A stretch of DNA of 64,000 nt from an uncultured Planctomycetaceae bacterium (GTDB lineage Bacteria; Planctomycetota; Planctomycetia; Pirellulales; Pirellulaceae). The notes below the pieces were generated by a model. The model saw only the letters and a list, made by a program, of their open reading frames with translations, searched no databases and had not been told where the DNA came from. This document shows, in pieces, positions 17,219 through 26,400 of this stretch (positions are counted from its first letter, which is position 1; every line of letters begins with the position of its first letter). A program made the position numbers and the translations under genes. The stretch lies in NCBI GenBank assembly GCA_903863885.1, contig CAIPEB010000193.1, forward strand, positions 24,547-88,546, given 5' to 3'.

Positions 17219-18400
17219 TCAGGCCAATGGGCGCTTCAACTCACGAATAGTCCAGCGCGCAAGCACTTCGGGGTTCACATGTACGCCCGATCCGGGGCTC
17301 TCAAGCGCCGGCGCACGGCCGCCGTATGCGAACGTGATGTCCTCGTTGGTCAGCAATTCCCGCAATACGTGCCGATCGTATGAGCCTTCGAGGTAACGGA
17401 TGTTACTCACGCTGGTCGCCCAATGTCGTCCGGCAGCCGAGAGGATGCCCGTTTCTCCGGGGTGGCATCCGAGTTGATAACCCAGTCCGTGTGCCGAGGC
17501 CTCGGCGGCAAGACGCAGGCTGTTGAGAAAACCGCCGCACTTCGACAGGCGGATGTTGAATAGATCGCAGGCACGCACTGCAGTCGCGCGTTGCGCGTCG
17601 GCCATGCTGGTCAAGGACTCGTCCAGCATGATCGGAACTGCGAGCCGTGTCCGGACCTCGGCCAGGGAATCAAGCTCCGCGTGCGGCACCGGCTGTTCCA
17701 GGCAACTGATGCGGTAACGGAGCAGCGGCTCGACTGCAGCGGCCAACTTGTCCGCGTGCCAGGACTCATTGGCATCAATTCGAATATCGACGCGGCTGCC
17801 CAGGCAGAGCCGGATTCGCCGCAGGCGTCTCGCGTCGTCGGCCCCTGCGAGGCCGACCTTGACCTTGCACTGTTGGAAACCGTAGCAGCGCATCTTGAGC
17901 GCGCTGCGGCATTCCGCGAAAGCGCTCTCGGCCGTGATGGTTGTGGAATAACGCACTTCGCGGCGTTCGTGACTGATGGAACGCGCCGGCGGAAAGTGAC
18001 GGGTCACTGTGGAGATGGGCTCAGCGAACAAGCGTCCGTACGCATCAAGAATGGCCAACTCCACCGCGCAGCGAAGCGAGTTGCTGCGGCAGCCGCGCGG
18101 ATCGTCGCAAGGGACGGATGGTTGAAATGCCCCGCAAAGTTCGATCACTTCACTCCAGCGTGTCGGCGACGCGCACAACTGGCGCTCAAGAGGTGTTTGA
18201 CCGAACTGATCCAGCGCGCCTTCCGGGGTCTCGCCGGTCACATAATCCCGCGGCACGCCTTCGCCCCAGCCTTCGATCCCGTTGGCCAAGCGGCAGCGAA
18301 CGAGAAGGTTGGTGCTTTCGCACCGAGTCGCGGAGGCATGTCGGATGACGCGCCGCAGAGGAACTCGCACGATGTAACAGGTCAGTTCGGCGATCCGCAT
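17219..18400 (-). CDS. Enolase-superfamily racemase/epimerase (muconate-lactonizing / dipeptide-epimerase type)
   Basis: A 393-residue enzyme with a full enolase-superfamily active site: Lys179 and Lys181 (CKVKVG), metal ligands Asp209 (RIDANESW), Glu235 (LEQPVP) and Asp260 (MLDES), and a second base Lys287 (RLSKCGG). The KxK plus a lysine on the sixth strand is the signature of the muconate lactonizing subgroup, which includes dipeptide epimerases, N-succinylamino acid racemase and o-succinylbenzoate synthase. The first codons overlap the last 19 bases of the upstream epimerase-like gene, so the two are cotranslated. Placed in a PKS/GH3 cluster, it may epimerise or racemise an amino acid or an N-acyl amino acid; that role is inference. 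Confidence 0.88.
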   Translation of the reverse strand: MRIAELTCYIVRVPLRRVIRHASATRCESTNLLVRCRLANGIEGWGEGVPRDYVTGETPEGALDQFGQTPLERQLCASPTRWSEVIELCGAFQPSVPCDDPRGCRSNSLRCAVELAILDAYGRLFAEPISTVTRHFPPARSISHERREVRYSTTITAESAFAECRSALKMRCYGFQQCKVKVGLAGADDARRLRRIRLCLGSRVDIRIDANESWHADKLAAAVEPLLRYRISCLEQPVPHAELDSLAEVRTRLAVPIMLDESLTSMADAQRATAVRACDLFNIRLSKCGGFLNSLRLAAEASAHGLGYQLGCHPGETGILSAAGRHWATSVSNIRYLEGSYDRHVLRELLTNEDITFAYGGRAPALESPGSGVHVNPEVLARWTIRELKRPLA

Positions 18401-19419
18401 GGCGATCCGATCAAACGCGGTGTCTGCATTTTGCCCGTCGCCCAGTCGAGCGCGTCGCGCATTCCGGGTTGGAAATCCACCGTTCCGCGATATCCCAGCT
18501 GCCGCTTGGCCTTGGCAATGGAAAAGTCGAGGTTCAACGCCATGAACTTGATTGTCGCGCGGGTCAGCAGCGGCGGTTGCTCGCTGCCTTTCAGCCTGGC
18601 ATAACCTTCAATGAACGGTACTGCAACCCTTGCCAGCCAGAGCGGAACACGGCCAGGCCGCGGTTTGCCGAGATACTCAGCCACCGCCATCAGGTATTCT
18701 TCGCGCGTCACGAGACGGTCGTCTCGAATGTTGTAAACCTGACCGACAGCCTCGTCCCTGTCGATTGCGAGAAACACCGCGTCGACGAAGTTGCCGACGT
18801 ATACGTTGTTCAACAGTGATTTTCCGTCGCCGATGAATTTCACCATGCCGGACTCGAATCGCTGCAGCAAACGCGGAATCACGTGCCGTTCGCCGGGGCC
18901 GTAGATGAAGCCCGGCCTGAGAATCACGGCCGGCAGTTTGCACTCATCAATGTGATGCCGGACCACCACCTCGGCTTCCGCCTTGGTCCGGGTATATCCG
19001 TCGAGTCCCGTAAGACTCGGGGACACTGTCTCATCCGTTCCGTAGTGATTCCGGGCGGGATAGACGCCCAATGTACTGACCTGGATCCAGCGCTCGACCG
19101 CGGCTGCTCGCTCGGCGGCAGCCAGGAAATGCTCGAGCGCAACGACATTTATTGCCCTGTACTTTTCTGCGGGTCCCCAGTCGCCGATGTGCGCCGCCGA
19201 ATGCACCACGATCTGTACGTCCTGCAGCAGTTTCGGAAAACAGGCGTGATCGGAAAGGTCGCCGTCGACGTACTCGATATCGAGTCCGGCGAGCAGCGTG
19301 CGGTCCGCGCCGGCCCGTACGAGAGCACGCACCTTGTAACCGCGCTCAAGTGCGCGTCGCGCGACAAAACTGCCGACCATTCCCGTCGCGCCGGTAACCA
19401 GCATTCGCCTGTTTGCCAT
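18382..19419 (-). CDS. NAD-dependent epimerase/dehydratase (3-beta-hydroxysteroid-dehydrogenase-like extended SDR)
   Basis: A 345-residue extended SDR. The dinucleotide motif GATGMVG is at residues 10-16, the acidic VDGDLSD precedes the adenine pocket, the serine-containing QVSTLGVYP comes next, and the active-site Tyr/Lys are in GYTRTK. ILRPGFIYGPGE is typical of the 3-beta-HSD/dihydroflavonol-reductase branch. ATG 19419 has GGAG at 6 bases; an in-frame TTG six codons earlier is less likely. The stop overlaps the enolase-superfamily start by 19 bases. It may reduce a ketone or oxidise a beta-hydroxy group on a polyketide intermediate, but it could also be a sugar epimerase. Confidence 0.88.
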   Translation of the reverse strand: MANRRMLVTGATGMVGSFVARRALERGYKVRALVRAGADRTLLAGLDIEYVDGDLSDHACFPKLLQDVQIVVHSAAHIGDWGPAEKYRAINVVALEHFLAAAERAAAVERWIQVSTLGVYPARNHYGTDETVSPSLTGLDGYTRTKAEAEVVVRHHIDECKLPAVILRPGFIYGPGERHVIPRLLQRFESGMVKFIGDGKSLLNNVYVGNFVDAVFLAIDRDEAVGQVYNIRDDRLVTREEYLMAVAEYLGKPRPGRVPLWLARVAVPFIEGYARLKGSEQPPLLTRATIKFMALNLDFSIAKAKRQLGYRGTVDFQPGMRDALDWATGKMQTPRLIGSPCGSPN

Positions 19420-19550
19420 GAACCGCTCCGCAGACAACGAGGTAGCAATTGTGGTCTCAGTGTATCAGTTGTCCGCCGCCGTCGGGATGGGTTCTCATGT
19501 GCCGTACGGCCCGCATTGAATGAGGGCACGGACGTCCGGGAGCGGAGAGC

Positions 19551-19723
19551 GAATCGATCCGCGTTTCATCCGTGAAAATCCGTGGCCTCTTTTCCTCCGA
19601 ATGCTCCGTGGCTCGTACGAAAGAATCCGGAGTCCGGAGAAAGACAAACAACGATCCCGCTGCCGCCGCTTCCGGCGATCGCATTTTCATCGGGCGTGGT
19701 GTATCGCCAACATCTCAACTCCG
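19551..19723. repeat. Direct repeat A (left flank of the DUF2442/DUF4160 pair)
   Basis: This 173-base segment is nearly the same as 20538-20701 and in the same orientation. Both run from GAATCGATCCG through AAAATCCGTGGCCTC, CGAATGCTCCGTGG and CGATCGCATTTTCATCGGGC to CATCTCAACTCCG. Differences are scattered substitutions and a 9-base insertion here. It contains CCGGAGTCCGGAGAAAG, a trace of the composite repeat's 7-base unit. It occupies half of the 357-base gap 19420-19776, in which I see no gene. Confidence 0.92.
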
Positions 19724-19776
19724 ATGTTGTTGTTTCGCACTGCCGGGTAAATTTCTGGCACAACCCCGCCGGCCTC

Positions 19777-20061
19777 TCAGACCAATTCGACCCCAGCGTC
19801 CATTTCGGAAATCGCTTTGCCTGTGGCCTCGGAGTAAAGCACGTCCGGGCAGAAGTCAACGCCATTCGGCCATACGATCGTGCCGGCCTCCCGGTCGACC
19901 GTGACTTGCGAAAAGACGCCGATGTCTTCCAGAGGAGCGAAAACACCTCCCCGCCCGAGAATCCGGTGACGGAAATCCAGATCGGATACGGTGCCGTCCG
20001 TGAACGTCAATTCGAGTCTGTAGTCAGTAACGTGGCGAACACGAGTGATGCGGGGGAACAT
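19777..20061 (-). CDS. DUF2442-family small protein
   Basis: A 94-residue protein with the DUF2442 pattern: an N-terminal ITRVRHVTDYRLELTFTDG, then DLDFRHRILGRGGVFAPLED, and a C-terminal VDREAGTIVWPNGVDFCPD followed by the family's LYSEA. DUF2442 proteins are nearly always paired with DUF4160 and are suspected to form a toxin-antitoxin-like or regulatory pair. This one starts 12 bases after the stop of the DUF4160 gene, as usual. It sits inside the biosynthetic cluster, between the GH3 and epimerase genes, and between two direct repeats. Its biochemical role is not established. Confidence 0.88.
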   Translation of the reverse strand: MFPRITRVRHVTDYRLELTFTDGTVSDLDFRHRILGRGGVFAPLEDIGVFSQVTVDREAGTIVWPNGVDFCPDVLYSEATGKAISEMDAGVELV

Positions 20062-20073
20062 GCCGCTGTGCTC

Positions 20074-20334
20074 CTAATTGAGAGGCGCGATGCGATTCGG
20101 AGGTTGATTGCTTCGCATCAACTCCCAGTTGGCCAACAGTTCCTGTTGATGTGCAGTTGCCCATTCGATAACCATGCCCAACGCACGTCGGGACATCCGA
20201 CCGCGCAATAGGCTGATCTTCTCGATATCCAGTTCCGCCTCCGCGTCATTGTAGATCGCATGGAAATGCGGCGGATTGTGGTCGTCGAAGTACATTCGAA
20301 TGGAAATACCGAAAAACCTGCTCACCTCTGGCAT
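20074..20334 (-). CDS. DUF4160-family small protein
   Basis: An 86-residue protein. The DUF4160 core is directly visible: EVSRFFGISIRMYFDDHNPP, then HFHAIYNDAEAELDI and LLRGRMSRRALGMVIEWA. The histidine-rich DHNPPHFHA motif is the family's hallmark. The open frame extends to 20634, but the upstream 100 codons run into the direct repeat and do not resemble the family, so ATG 20334 is chosen. It is paired with the DUF2442 gene. Such pairs move between genomes and are often near mobile or defence loci. Confidence 0.88.
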   Translation of the reverse strand: MPEVSRFFGISIRMYFDDHNPPHFHAIYNDAEAELDIEKISLLRGRMSRRALGMVIEWATAHQQELLANWELMRSNQPPNRIAPLN

Positions 20335-20537
20335 GGTTTTTTCCACAGACACCCAGTGAATGTGACGAGGACTGACACGACGTGTCTGCCAACGCCCGAT
20401 CCGGCGCTTGCTCAAGAATTGATTATATTCGTACTCGCCGATTCGTGTGCGACGAAGATGGACCGTTGCGACTTTCAGGCCAACGTCGAGTATGAAGCGG
20501 CAGGACCAGAAGTGCTGCTGGGCAAGGTATGCAGGAT

Positions 20538-20701
20538 GAATCGATCCGTGCTTCATCCGTGAAAATCCGTGGCCTCTTTTCCTCCGAATGCTCCGTGGTT
20601 CGTACGAAAGAATCTGGCGTTCGGAGAAAGACAAACACCAATCCCGCTGCCGGCGATCGCATTTTCATCGGGCGTGGTGTGTCGCCAACATCTCAACTCC
20701 G
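20538..20701. repeat. Direct repeat B (right flank of the DUF2442/DUF4160 pair)
   Basis: This 164-base partner of direct repeat A lies 21 bases from the stop of the GH3 gene. The two copies are about 810 bases apart with the two small genes between them. It fills much of the 387-base gap 20335-20721; the rest (20335-20537) holds no recognisable gene. Neither copy encodes a transposase. Confidence 0.92.
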
Positions 20702-20721
20702 TGATTGTCTCTCCGCCTTGA

Positions 20722-22416
20722 TTACAGCGAATCGCTGGTTGTCGTGCCGTCCGTTGAATCCAGCGTCGAAAGTCGCTCGGCGAACTGCAGGTCATTGACG
20801 AGGCACGGGTGTTTGTACTCTTCCAGGTTGCCGCGCCGGGAGATGCGACCCGCGCGGAAGCGATCCCAGGCGCCCTCGGGGATTTCGATCAGGGACAAGG
20901 GTTCAAGCCTGCGAGACCGGACCTTGTCGGCATACTCGCAGTTCAATTGCCGGAGTTGCGAATCGACGAATCGCAGGAGATCCGCTGCCCGCCCTTTCTC
21001 GATTCCCGCTTCCAGCAGAAGCACATAGCCCGGGCGGTCACCCTCGACTCGCGGAGCGATCGTGAAGGTCTCGATCCGCATGCCGAGTTCCGAAAAGCCG
21101 GCCTGCACGGCCGAGACAACCTGGAATTCGCTGAGTTTCTCGCCGGTGAGACTCGAGAAGTGCGCTCCCTTGCTCAGGAATCGCAGGACAGGGACCTGTC
21201 CCTCAAACGCCTCGCACCGCACGAGATCGTGAATGTTGTAGCGGTAGAGACCGGCGGACGTCGTGAGCAGGATGAAGTAATTCCGCCCTTCCTGAAGTTC
21301 GTGCGCTTCGAGCACGGTGGGGTTCGGGCGGTCGATCTCCTCCTCGGGGATGAACTCGTAGTAATGGTGCACGTAGTCGAGGATTCCGCTGCTCGTTCCG
21401 TCTTCGAGCGGGATTGTCATGCGACCCTCGCTCGCGGACAGACCGTGATCCCTCAGCGCCGTATCGCCAAAGTATTCACCCAGCCGCGGCAGATAGACGC
21501 CGACGGATCCTCCCATCCAGACGGCCAACAGCGACAGATCCGGCCATGCGTAACGCGGGTACAGCATCCCGTGCTGGTCGATAATCCGTTCAAGTTCGTT
21601 TGCCCTTCGCGGATTGCGCCGCCGAATCCGCGGCTCGAGTGAGGCACGGATCGCTGCGGGCAGTTCAGCGCCGGTCAGGGTTCCGTCGTGGATATCGCGG
21701 ATCAACGACTCTCGTTGACGATCTGCTCGCCGTGCGAACTCGATCAGCGTGCTCGGATTGGCGGTGATGATCATGCCGACGTTCGGCTCGGCGAGGGTCA
21801 GCCGCAGCGCCGCGTAGTGCTTTGCTGCCGGATCGTCGATGCGCACGACCTCGCGCGGCAGGACAAATACGCGGCGCGTTACCGCGGGAGCCGCCTCTGC
21901 GGCCAGCCCGCTGATATTGCCGCATGGGATTCCGCTCTCGGTCACGAGTTGGCGCCAGTTGCTGGTCAGCTGCAGCGTCTTCTTGTGGATCTGATCGACA
22001 TGGCCGTGGTAGTTCGCCGCGCCCCAGACGTGCCAGCTGCGCCGATACTCGGCGAAGAACTGACTTGTTACCGGAATGAACTTGGGGCGATTCGTCGTGC
22101 CCGATGTCATGGCGAACATCAGTACGCGAGTGCCCGGGCCGAACATCGCGCCGAGGTCGCCGCGTTTGACGCTTTCGATGTACTCGCGGTAATACTCGTA
22201 GTCGGTGATGGGGACCCGGCGCCGGAAATCGTCGAGGGTTCGTATTTCGGAAAAGGCGTGGTCTCTGCCGAAGCGGCTGTCGGCATTGCGGCCCAACTTC
22301 TCAAACAGCCGTTCTCGCTGGACCTCACGCGATCGATGGGTTTCGCGCAGGAACGCGCCTACCTTCCGATAGTAGATCGGTATCGCGGCCCGGTAGATCA
22401 GGGATTCAATGCTCAC
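20722..22416 (-). CDS. GH3-family acyl-acid amido synthetase (acyl-adenylate forming)
   Basis: A 564-residue member of the GH3 (auxin-responsive) family, which adenylates a carboxylic acid and transfers the acyl group to an amino acid or amine. The ATP-binding loop is TSGTTNRPKFIPVT (104-117). A second nucleotide motif is GLSASEGRM (325-333), and the third is YRYNIHDLVR (391-400), with GDTA/NYFILLT lying between as in plant GH3 enzymes. The start is GTG 22416 overlapping the TGA of the PanE-like gene (GTGA); the frame upstream of this overlaps panE and is not coding. It shares a transcript with the PKS, so the PKS-derived acid is its likely substrate. Confidence 0.9.
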   Translation of the reverse strand: MSIESLIYRAAIPIYYRKVGAFLRETHRSREVQRERLFEKLGRNADSRFGRDHAFSEIRTLDDFRRRVPITDYEYYREYIESVKRGDLGAMFGPGTRVLMFAMTSGTTNRPKFIPVTSQFFAEYRRSWHVWGAANYHGHVDQIHKKTLQLTSNWRQLVTESGIPCGNISGLAAEAAPAVTRRVFVLPREVVRIDDPAAKHYAALRLTLAEPNVGMIITANPSTLIEFARRADRQRESLIRDIHDGTLTGAELPAAIRASLEPRIRRRNPRRANELERIIDQHGMLYPRYAWPDLSLLAVWMGGSVGVYLPRLGEYFGDTALRDHGLSASEGRMTIPLEDGTSSGILDYVHHYYEFIPEEEIDRPNPTVLEAHELQEGRNYFILLTTSAGLYRYNIHDLVRCEAFEGQVPVLRFLSKGAHFSSLTGEKLSEFQVVSAVQAGFSELGMRIETFTIAPRVEGDRPGYVLLLEAGIEKGRAADLLRFVDSQLRQLNCEYADKVRSRRLEPLSLIEIPEGAWDRFRAGRISRRGNLEEYKHPCLVNDLQFAERLSTLDSTDGTTTSDSL

Positions 22417-23486
22417 GGTTCGGCTTTCTTCCGATGTTCTGCGGCCTGTCCTAGCCGCCTGAATCGTCCAATCACCTGCTCTCGCGAAAAGAACGCACCG
22501 GCGCCCTGCCGTTCCAGTTCGTGAACCATATCCACCACGGCCGAATTGAAAGGTGCCTGCCCCGCTAGAGATTCCGCGAGCCGGACGACCTGTCCATTCA
22601 CGTGATCGATTTCCGTCGGTTTTCCGCGCACGAGATCCTGCTGCAGCGAAAAGACGATTGCCCTGCGATTGTAGTTTCTCCGGGCGACTGTGGCGATCAG
22701 GCTGCCAATCAGCGGAGCACCGAGCAGATGCATCAGGTTTCGCAGGCCGTGGATCCCGGGCCGCCCCGGGATTTTCGCCAAGGAAATCCGGGCCCGCCGC
22801 AATGTCGCGATGCATTCCCTGACCAGAGGAAGACCCACGTGCGTCCGCCAAGCCGGGTCGCATAAGCCTTCCGTGATGAAGTTCGACTGTGACAGGCACG
22901 AAGCATAACCGACGGCGTTGAACGTCAATTTGCTGTAAAGCACACCGAGTACGTTGGGATGCTCGCGCACCGGCAAGCCCGATCTTGTCAACAGCCGCGC
23001 CGCCGATCGCGATGCGTCGATGTTGACTCGATCGCGCGACGGTCCCACCACAGTGACGCCGTTGAGTTGCAGGCTGACAACCCCCGGTTCGACCACCGAG
23101 ATGTTCGTAGCCGTCATGCCCATCACAAGGCGGTCGGGCGCAACGAATCGCAAGAGCGTGCCGTCGTTGATGCCATTCTGGATCGAGACCACGATCGCCC
23201 TGCCCCAATGCATCGAGGCCTGCTCGAGCGCAGCTTGCGTATCCTGTGATTTCATCGTGACGAGCACGATATCCGACCCCGCAATTTCCGCCGTGTCTTC
23301 CGAGTATGCGACAGGCACATCGCACCGGCCCCACGGACCCTGGAGCTGCACGCAGCCCCGCTCGTGCATCGCTCGTCCATGAGCACCGCGGCCGATGAAG
23401 AGCATCTCGGTTTCAGGGGCGCGGTGCTTGATCAGTCCGCCGAGCATTGAACCGATCGCACCGGCGCCGAGCACGGATACTTTCAT
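22413..23486 (-). CDS. Ketopantoate reductase-like (PanE/ApbA family) oxidoreductase
   Basis: A 357-residue NADPH-dependent reductase. The cofactor motif is GAGAIG (7-12), VTMKSQDT marks the second Rossmann half, NGI contributes to the active site, a catalytic Lys is in YSKLTFNAVGY, and GKPTEIDHVNGQVV is the family's C-terminal fingerprint. Its start (ATG 23486) overlaps the PKS stop by four bases and its stop overlaps the GH3 start, so it is part of the cluster rather than of pantothenate synthesis. It may supply or reduce a 2-keto acid building block, or reduce the released product. Confidence 0.9.
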   Translation of the reverse strand: MKVSVLGAGAIGSMLGGLIKHRAPETEMLFIGRGAHGRAMHERGCVQLQGPWGRCDVPVAYSEDTAEIAGSDIVLVTMKSQDTQAALEQASMHWGRAIVVSIQNGINDGTLLRFVAPDRLVMGMTATNISVVEPGVVSLQLNGVTVVGPSRDRVNIDASRSAARLLTRSGLPVREHPNVLGVLYSKLTFNAVGYASCLSQSNFITEGLCDPAWRTHVGLPLVRECIATLRRARISLAKIPGRPGIHGLRNLMHLLGAPLIGSLIATVARRNYNRRAIVFSLQQDLVRGKPTEIDHVNGQVVRLAESLAGQAPFNSAVVDMVHELERQGAGAFFSREQVIGRFRRLGQAAEHRKKAEP

Positions 23487-26400
23487 GGCTGGCCGTCACC
23501 CTCGGGGAATGATGAGAAGGGCGACCTGCCGAGGCCGGCAGTGCATGCTTCCACAACGCGGGCCAATGCTCCGGCATGTTCCGGCGACATCATGCTGAAA
23601 TGGTCGCCCGGCGCGCTGTGGATTTGCAGCCGATCGCCGATCGTCTGAGCCCAACCGAAATCGTGGCCGAGTGGCCGGCCGGTGATTTGTTCCAGCACAT
23701 CTCCCGTTTCGGGACGCACCAGGTGGATCTTCTGGGAGAACGGGGCGATTCGATAACCGCGGATCATGCGCGCGTGAGCATTGCCGGCCTCAACGATCCG
23801 GCGAATGTGATCGGGAGTTGTCTCGCGCGGCAGCACTCGCTGCGAAGTGGCGACTTCCCAGACAAACTGCCACAGCGTTGCTTCGTCCATCGACGAGAGG
23901 TGTTCGTAAGAGATCTGCCGGACATCGATCGTGGCGCCGGCAAACCAGTTCGTGAAATTGCCCAGTTCGAGCAGGAACTTCAGATTGTCGTCAAGATGTA
24001 CGCTGTCGTAGATCGAAGGCAGCGGCGTGTCGAAGAGGATCACAAGGCCGAGTTCGTCGCCTCGCTCTTGAAGCGTCCTGGCCAGCTCATACGCAAGTAT
24101 CCCGCCGGCGGACCAGCCTCCGATGAAATAAGGACCTGACGGTCGAATGGACTTCACCGCGTCGTGGTAGACTTCGATCATCTCGCCCAAATCGCTGTGG
24201 GGCGGAAGCACACCCTCGTTGCCGCGGCCCCGCATCGCGATCAGCGGATTCCGCGTCAGGGCACGGGCCAAGTGGCGGTAACAGTTGATATCACCGCCGA
24301 GCGGATGAATGCAGAAGAGCGGCGCTGCGCCTTCAAGCGGACTCATGCGGACGATGGGCGACCACGTGCGGAGATCCGATTCGGGCAGCGCAATTGAGTC
24401 TGCGGCCTCGGCTCCTCCGGTACTGATCGCTTTGGACGCGTGAGAGGCCAGCTTCGTGATGCTCGGGCCTTCCATGAAGGCCGTCATCGGAAGGCTGAAA
24501 TCGAGACGCCTCTCGAGGTTGTTCTTCAATTCCATCGCCAGCAGCGAGTCCATGCCGATTTCGTTGAGCGGCTGATCGAGTTCCAGCGAGTCCTTGTCAA
24601 TGCCCATGATCCTCGCCAGTTCGGTGGCGAAGTAATCACGCAGACGTTCCACGCGCCCGCCGGCGTCCAGCGGCTGAAGTGAATCGAGGAAGACGCGGTC
24701 GATTCCCTCGGCTGCCACTGCCTGATCTTCAGCGGAGTGCAGCACCGCGATGTCATGGAGCAGCGTCGGCACGCGGTTGCCGAGCATGCGCAACAGGTCG
24801 GGCCAGTTCACGTCCATGGCCGCGCAATTCGAGTCGGGCCCCGACATCAGTTGTTCGAGAAGCCGCAAGGCCTGGCCCGGTCCAAGCAGCCGCATGCCGC
24901 GGCTCTGCATTTGACCGGAGTGTCCCGCGTCGACGGCCATTCCCGAACCCGACCATGGTCCCCAGTTGACGCTCAACGCCGGCAGGCCCCGGAAGCGGCG
25001 GTATTCGGCCAGGGCATCGAGGAATGCGTTGCCGGCCGCATAATTCGCCTGCCCCGGCGAACCGATTACGGCAGCCACCGAAGAAAACAGGACGAAGTGT
25101 TCCAGCGGCGAGGTGGCCGTGGCCGCATGAAGATTCCATGCGCCGATGACCTTGGGGGACATGGCCCGATCCAGGCTCGCAAGATCCATGTCGAACAGCA
25201 GGCCATCGTCCAGTACGCCCGCCGCATGAAAGACTCCGCGCAACGGCGGCAGTTCGGAACGGATCGTATCCATGGCGGTCTTCAGCGAATCCCAATCTGC
25301 CACGTCCGCTGCGATCGCGGTGATATTCACGCCGGATGCCCGCCAATTCTCGATCGCTTCCGCCGCTTCCCCGGCGGGTTTGTTCCGCGACACGAGCACG
25401 ATGTGCCCCGCGCGGTTGTCGATCAGCCATTGAGCGAGATGCCTTCCCAAGGCTCCGAGTCCGCCGGTTACGAGATAAGTTGCATCGCTGCGAATCAAGC
25501 GAGAGCCGGCGGACTCCGTTTTGCCGGAAACGCCGTCCCGTCTGTCAAGCGACACAACGACCTTGCCGATGTTCCGGCGCTGCGCCATGAAGCGGAACGC
25601 TTCGACGGTCCGGTCGATCGAGAACTCCGTCTTCGGCAGCGGATGGTAGACGCCCTCTGCGAAATGCCGCATGACTTCGGCAAACAGCGAGCGAATCGCA
25701 TCGGGACGCTGCCGCAGCATTCGATCGAGATCGATCGCGAAGTAGGACAGGTTGTCCTGGAACGGAAGCAGTCCGATCATCCGGTTCTGGTAGATGTCGG
25801 TCTTGCCGATCTCCAGGAATCGGCCGTAGGCACGCAGCACCGACAGGCTTTTGGAGATCGCGTCCCCGGGCAGTGAATTCAGAACCACATCGACGCCCTG
25901 GCCTTCGGTCGCCGCCCGGATCTGCCCGGCAAACTCCAGTGTGCGCGAACTGAATACCTGCTGAACGCCGAGCGAACGCAGGTAGTCGCGTTTCGACTCG
26001 CTGCCTGCCGTTGCGAACACTTCGGCGCCGACATGCTGCGCTATCTGGATCGCAGCCAGCCCCACGCCTCCGGCTCCGGCGTGGATCAGAATTCGCTCGC
26101 CTTGCTGCAGCCGGGCCAGCGTGATCAATGCGTAATAGGCAGTGAGAAATGTGATCGGGACGGTGGCTGCTTCGGCCGGATCGTTGAGCGTGTCGGGGCG
26201 GCGAACGAGAGCATATTCAGCGGTCAGCGCATGCGAGGCAAAGCTGAACGGCGCGACGCCGAGCACTTCGTCGCCCGGTCGAAGCCGCTCGATATCCGGA
26301 CCGACCGCAGTGACTCGCCCCGCGCACTCGATTCCCAGCGGGACGATCGGGTCGGTCAGGCCCGGGTAAAGCCCCATGGCTTTGAGCACGTCGCTGAAGT

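Noticed and set aside
20722..23334. An open frame of 870 codons that would give the GH3 protein an extra 300-residue N terminus
   Set aside because: The upstream part overlaps the PanE-like gene in another frame and has no protein-like features; the family starts at GTG 22416 right at the upstream stop codon.
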